Source of the DNA: CALLPQ01 sp039819545
GTDB taxonomy: Bacteria > Pseudomonadota > Alphaproteobacteria > Caulobacterales > Parvularculaceae
DNA: 45,484 bases
Assembly: GCA_039819545.1 (NCBI GenBank)
Contig: JBCBRS010000022.1
Coordinates: 1 to 45,484, forward strand
Direction of reading: 5' to 3'
The notes under the pieces are model-generated. The model saw nothing but the letters and a program-made list of their open reading frames with translations. It searched no databases and was not told the DNA's origin. Made by a program: the position numbers and the translations under genes. Position 1 is the first letter of the stretch, and each line of letters starts with the position of its first letter. Positions 42,668-45,484 of this stretch are shown here, in pieces.

Positions 42668-44242
42668 ATGTTCTCGATACTGAGCGATTTCTGGCGATTG
42701 ACCCGGGCGGGCTTTGTTCTGTCCCGGCATGATGCGTTGATCCCCCGCGAATATGAGCAGTATCTGCCGATGCCGCTGCGGGGTATGGGTACCGTCCTGC
42801 GGCTTGGCGCCCACACCAGCGAGGGCGGACGGGCCTTGCGCCCCGGCGAGCGGCTTGCCAAAGCGTTCGAAGGCCTTGGCCCTTTTTATGTGAAGACAGG
42901 CCAGTTTATGGCAACGCGGCCCGATATTATTGGCTTTGAAATGGCGGCGGACCTTTCGCGTCTGCAGGACAAAATGCCCGCCTTTGACCAGAGCCTTGCC
43001 GTCGCCGAGATCGAAAAGACTTATGGCCAGAAAATCGGTGACATATTTCCTGAGTTTTCCACACCCATTGCCGCCGCCTCCATTGCCCAGGCGCACAAGG
43101 CAACGCTTAGCGATGGACGCAAGGTCGCCGTCAAAGTCCTGCGCCCCAATATCGAACGGCGCGCGGCAAAGGACTTTCGCGCCCTTGGCCGGGCTGCGGC
43201 AATCATCGAAAGACTGGTTCCCAGCGCCCGCCGGATGGAGCCAAAGAAATTCATCGCCACCCTGCGCGAGGCTGCCGAACGCGAATTCGACTTACGGCTG
43301 GAAGCGGGTGCTGCCTCCGAGCTTGCCGACAACCTTGCCGACGACAAGTCCATCCGCATACCGCAAGTCATCTGGCCCCTATCCTCCAAACGCATCCTGA
43401 CCCTTGAATGGATTGAGGGTACGGGGCTTGGCGATCTTGAGGCCCTTGAAGACCGAAAGGTTGATAACAAAGCACTGGCGCGGCACGTCCTGCAGTCCTT
43501 CCTGACCCAGGCCCTACATCAGGGGTTTTTTCATGCTGACATGCACCAGGGCAACATGATTGTTGACGAGCAAAAACGACTGGTCCTGATCGATTTTGGC
43601 ATTATGGGCCGTCTTGATGAGGCCGCGCGCAACACGTTTGCGCAAATCCTCTATGGCTTTATCAACCGCGATTATCTGCATACGGCAAAAATGCATTTTG
43701 ATGCCGGCTATGTGCCGGACCACCATAGCATTGAGGCCTTTGCCCAGGCGCTGCGCTCCGTGGGTGAACCGCTTTATGGTCAGGACGCGGCGGGCATGGA
43801 CATGTCGCGAGTCCTGCAGCAGCTTTTTGATGTGACCGAACTCTTCGATATGCATTTGCGCCCGGAATTGATCATGCTGCAGCGCACGATGGTCACCGTG
43901 GAGGGCGTGGCGCGTATGCTCGACCCCACCATCAACATGTGGGAGACAGCCGAGCCCGTGGTGCGGACCTATATTGCCGACCGGGTGGGGCCGCGCTATC
44001 ACGCCGAACGCTTGCGCGATGCGGTTCTGAAAACCGCCGAAATGGCACCGCGTCTGCCGGGTTATGTGGAAGATATTGCGAATGCAGCCGCCCGCATCGC
44101 CGACAATAAGGTGACGCTTTCGGACGAGACAACAGCCAGTCTGGCTGCGGCCCTGGGTAATGACCAACGTAGCACCCGGCGGGTGGTCTTGGTCGCGGGC
44201 GTGATCATTGCGATTCTGTTGGTCTTTTTGATCCGCGGGTAA
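42668..44242 (+). CDS. ubiB: UbiB atypical protein-kinase-like protein
   Basis: A 524-residue ABC1/ADCK/UbiB protein, close to E. coli UbiB (546). The family's inhibitory KxGQ motif is visible as K76-TGQ79, the Ala-rich loop as PIAAASIAQAH (133-143), and the catalytic-type core as HADMHQGNMIVD and LIDFGIMG. Two hydrophobic segments near the C-terminus include a final helix (VVLVAGVIIAILLVFLI). It is an ATPase needed for ubiquinone synthesis, probably by extracting lipid intermediates from the membrane. It lies between ubiE and coaBC, 80 bases after ubiE, and is probably co-transcribed. Confidence 0.97.
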   Translation: MFSILSDFWRLTRAGFVLSRHDALIPREYEQYLPMPLRGMGTVLRLGAHTSEGGRALRPGERLAKAFEGLGPFYVKTGQFMATRPDIIGFEMAADLSRLQDKMPAFDQSLAVAEIEKTYGQKIGDIFPEFSTPIAAASIAQAHKATLSDGRKVAVKVLRPNIERRAAKDFRALGRAAAIIERLVPSARRMEPKKFIATLREAAEREFDLRLEAGAASELADNLADDKSIRIPQVIWPLSSKRILTLEWIEGTGLGDLEALEDRKVDNKALARHVLQSFLTQALHQGFFHADMHQGNMIVDEQKRLVLIDFGIMGRLDEAARNTFAQILYGFINRDYLHTAKMHFDAGYVPDHHSIEAFAQALRSVGEPLYGQDAAGMDMSRVLQQLFDVTELFDMHLRPELIMLQRTMVTVEGVARMLDPTINMWETAEPVVRTYIADRVGPRYHAERLRDAVLKTAEMAPRLPGYVEDIANAAARIADNKVTLSDETTASLAAALGNDQRSTRRVVLVAGVIIAILLVFLIRG

Positions 44243-44268
44243 GCCTCCCTTTTTGAAAAGCCAAAGTC

Positions 44269-45484
44269 ATGGTACCAGAGCCCATGGAACAACAAAGCCC
44301 AACCCCCAGCATCCTGCTGATTATTGGCGGCGGTATTGCGGCCTATAAAAGCCTTGAGCTTATTCGTCAGTGTGCCAAGCGCGGCATCCGCACCCGCGCG
44401 ATCCTGACTGCCGGCGGGGCACAGTTTATCACCCCGTTATCCGTATCAGGATTGACGGGAGAAAAGACGTTTACCGATCTTTTTGACCTGACCGATGAGA
44501 CCGAGATGGGGCATATTCAGTTGTCCCGGGCGGCAGACCTTGTGGTTGTTGCCCCCGCGACCGCCGATCTGATGGCCAAAGCCGCCAATGGCCTTGCCAA
44601 TGATCTTGCGTCCACCGCGCTCCTCGCCACAAACACGCCCGTGATGGTTGCGCCCGCCATGAATGTACAGATGTGGAACCACGCCGCCACGCAGCGAAAT
44701 CTTGCCACCCTGCGCAGCGACGGAGCGCTGATTGTGGGCCCCGATGAGGGCGAAATGGCCTGCGGAGAATATGGCCCCGGCCGCATGGCAGAGCCCACGG
44801 TGATCGCCGATGCCATTGTCGAAGCGCTTAACACTGCGCCGCACATCGCAACGCCCCCGACGGCGGCCTCGACGGCGGCCCGCAATCCGGTTCATAATTT
44901 AACTGGCAAACATATCCTTGTGACCGCCGGGCCAACCCACGAACCACTGGACCCGGTGCGCTATATCGCCAATCGATCCTCCGGCAAACAGGGCTACGCC
45001 ATCGCAGCGGCACTTGGCGCCCTCGGCGCGCGGGTCAGCCTGATTTCCGGGCCCACCGATCTTGCCGATCCGGCCGGCGTCGAAACCATCCGTGTGGAAA
45101 CAGCGCGCCAAATGCTCGCTGCCACGCAATCCGCCTTGCCCGCGGATGCGGCAGTCTTTTGCGCTGCGGTTGCCGATTATCGGCCCGAAATTGAAACTGA
45201 GCATAAAATCAAGAAAGAGCGCGGTGGTCTTTCCGCAATACCGCTAGCGGAAAACCCGGATATTCTGAAGACGATTTCCCGCGACAAGACCCAGCGACCC
45301 GAACTCGTTATCGGGTTCGCTGCTGAAACCGACGATGTGATCAACCATGCAGAAGCAAAACGCGCGCGCAAGGGCTGTGATTGGATTGTCGCCAATGACG
45401 TGTCGCCAAGCACCGGCACCATGGGCGGGGATCGCAACACGGTCACGATCTTGAGCGATGGGGGCGAGGAAAACTGGCCCGACA
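44269..45484 (+). CDS. coaBC: CoaBC bifunctional coenzyme A biosynthesis protein (3' truncated by window)
   Basis: A partial coding region running off the right edge after about 405 residues. The N-terminal CoaC decarboxylase domain has LLIIGGGIAAYKSLELIR, the catalytic His in MGHIQLS, the PAMN substrate loop and ACGEYGPGRM. An Ala/Pro/Thr linker (about 190-210) leads to the CoaB synthetase domain, which has VTAGPTHEPLDPVRYIANRSSGKQG, AAVADYRP and HKIKKE. Together they convert 4'-phosphopantothenate and cysteine to 4'-phosphopantetheine. In-frame ATGs lie at 44269 and 44284; I list the first, but neither has a strong ribosome-binding site. It follows ubiB by 26 bases in the usual ubiE-ubiB-coaBC order. 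Since the 3' end is missing, the C-terminal residues cannot be judged. Confidence 0.95.
   Translation, partial: MVPEPMEQQSPTPSILLIIGGGIAAYKSLELIRQCAKRGIRTRAILTAGGAQFITPLSVSGLTGEKTFTDLFDLTDETEMGHIQLSRAADLVVVAPATADLMAKAANGLANDLASTALLATNTPVMVAPAMNVQMWNHAATQRNLATLRSDGALIVGPDEGEMACGEYGPGRMAEPTVIADAIVEALNTAPHIATPPTAASTAARNPVHNLTGKHILVTAGPTHEPLDPVRYIANRSSGKQGYAIAAALGALGARVSLISGPTDLADPAGVETIRVETARQMLAATQSALPADAAVFCAAVADYRPEIETEHKIKKERGGLSAIPLAENPDILKTISRDKTQRPELVIGFAAETDDVINHAEAKRARKGCDWIVANDVSPSTGTMGGDRNTVTILSDGGEENWPD

Overview
The window is chromosomal DNA from a fairly GC-rich alphaproteobacterium. This is supported by a recA–alaS pair, an NrnC-type nanoRNase with the alphaproteobacterial C-terminal signature, a ubiE–ubiB–coaBC cluster, a GAAC-N7-type (alphaproteobacterial LexA) motif in the recA promoter, and lptF/lptG, gshB and ihfB homologues that read as alphaproteobacterial. 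I cannot fix the order; a Kordiimonadales, Emcibacterales or Rhodospirillales-like lineage is only a guess. Almost everything is core housekeeping. I see no prophage, insertion sequence, CRISPR array or integron.

Layout. 1-368 holds no gene but carries two copies of a two-hairpin palindromic repeat. 369-5915 is an envelope block: a DolP-like dual-BON lipoprotein, a TetR regulator with its own operator pair, yraN and rsmI on the minus strand, facing lpoA-like and gshB on the plus strand. 6094-6688 is rpmI-rplT with a structured leader and a strong terminator. 6970-10715 (minus) is lptG-lptF and a GT4 glycosyltransferase. 10775-12915 is a TetR regulator facing a pspA-like gene and a YiaA/B-type membrane protein, with three near-identical palindromic operators between them. 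An AsmA protein (minus) and recA, alaS (plus) follow, then trigger factor and tRNA-Leu(TAG) on the minus strand, then a Zur-like regulator divergent from typA.

24095-29150 holds a CrtR-like membrane desaturase/hydroxylase, a DUF547 secreted protein and a double-length M16 peptidase lipoprotein. 29248-33222 is a ferric-iron ABC importer split into divergent fbpC-fbpA and fbpB units around a good Fur box. A DEAD-box helicase with a long basic tail and nrnC follow. 36181-41160 is a complete glycine-cleavage operon (gcvT-gcvH-gcvPA-gcvPB, minus strand) behind a promoter and a tandem glycine riboswitch. The window closes with ihfB, ubiE, ubiB and the start of coaBC, which runs off the right edge.

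The most notable non-housekeeping module is the TetR/PspA/YiaAB locus: a PspA-type membrane-stress pair apparently under a WHG-type TetR repressor, with operators that bracket a near-consensus promoter. Other signals worth attention are the dispersed palindromic repeat family (two good copies, one decayed copy, one doubtful), four helical-turn-length 11-bp repeats between ihfB and ubiE, the operator pair of the first TetR gene with a possible small divergent transcript, and the Fur-box-centred split iron transporter.
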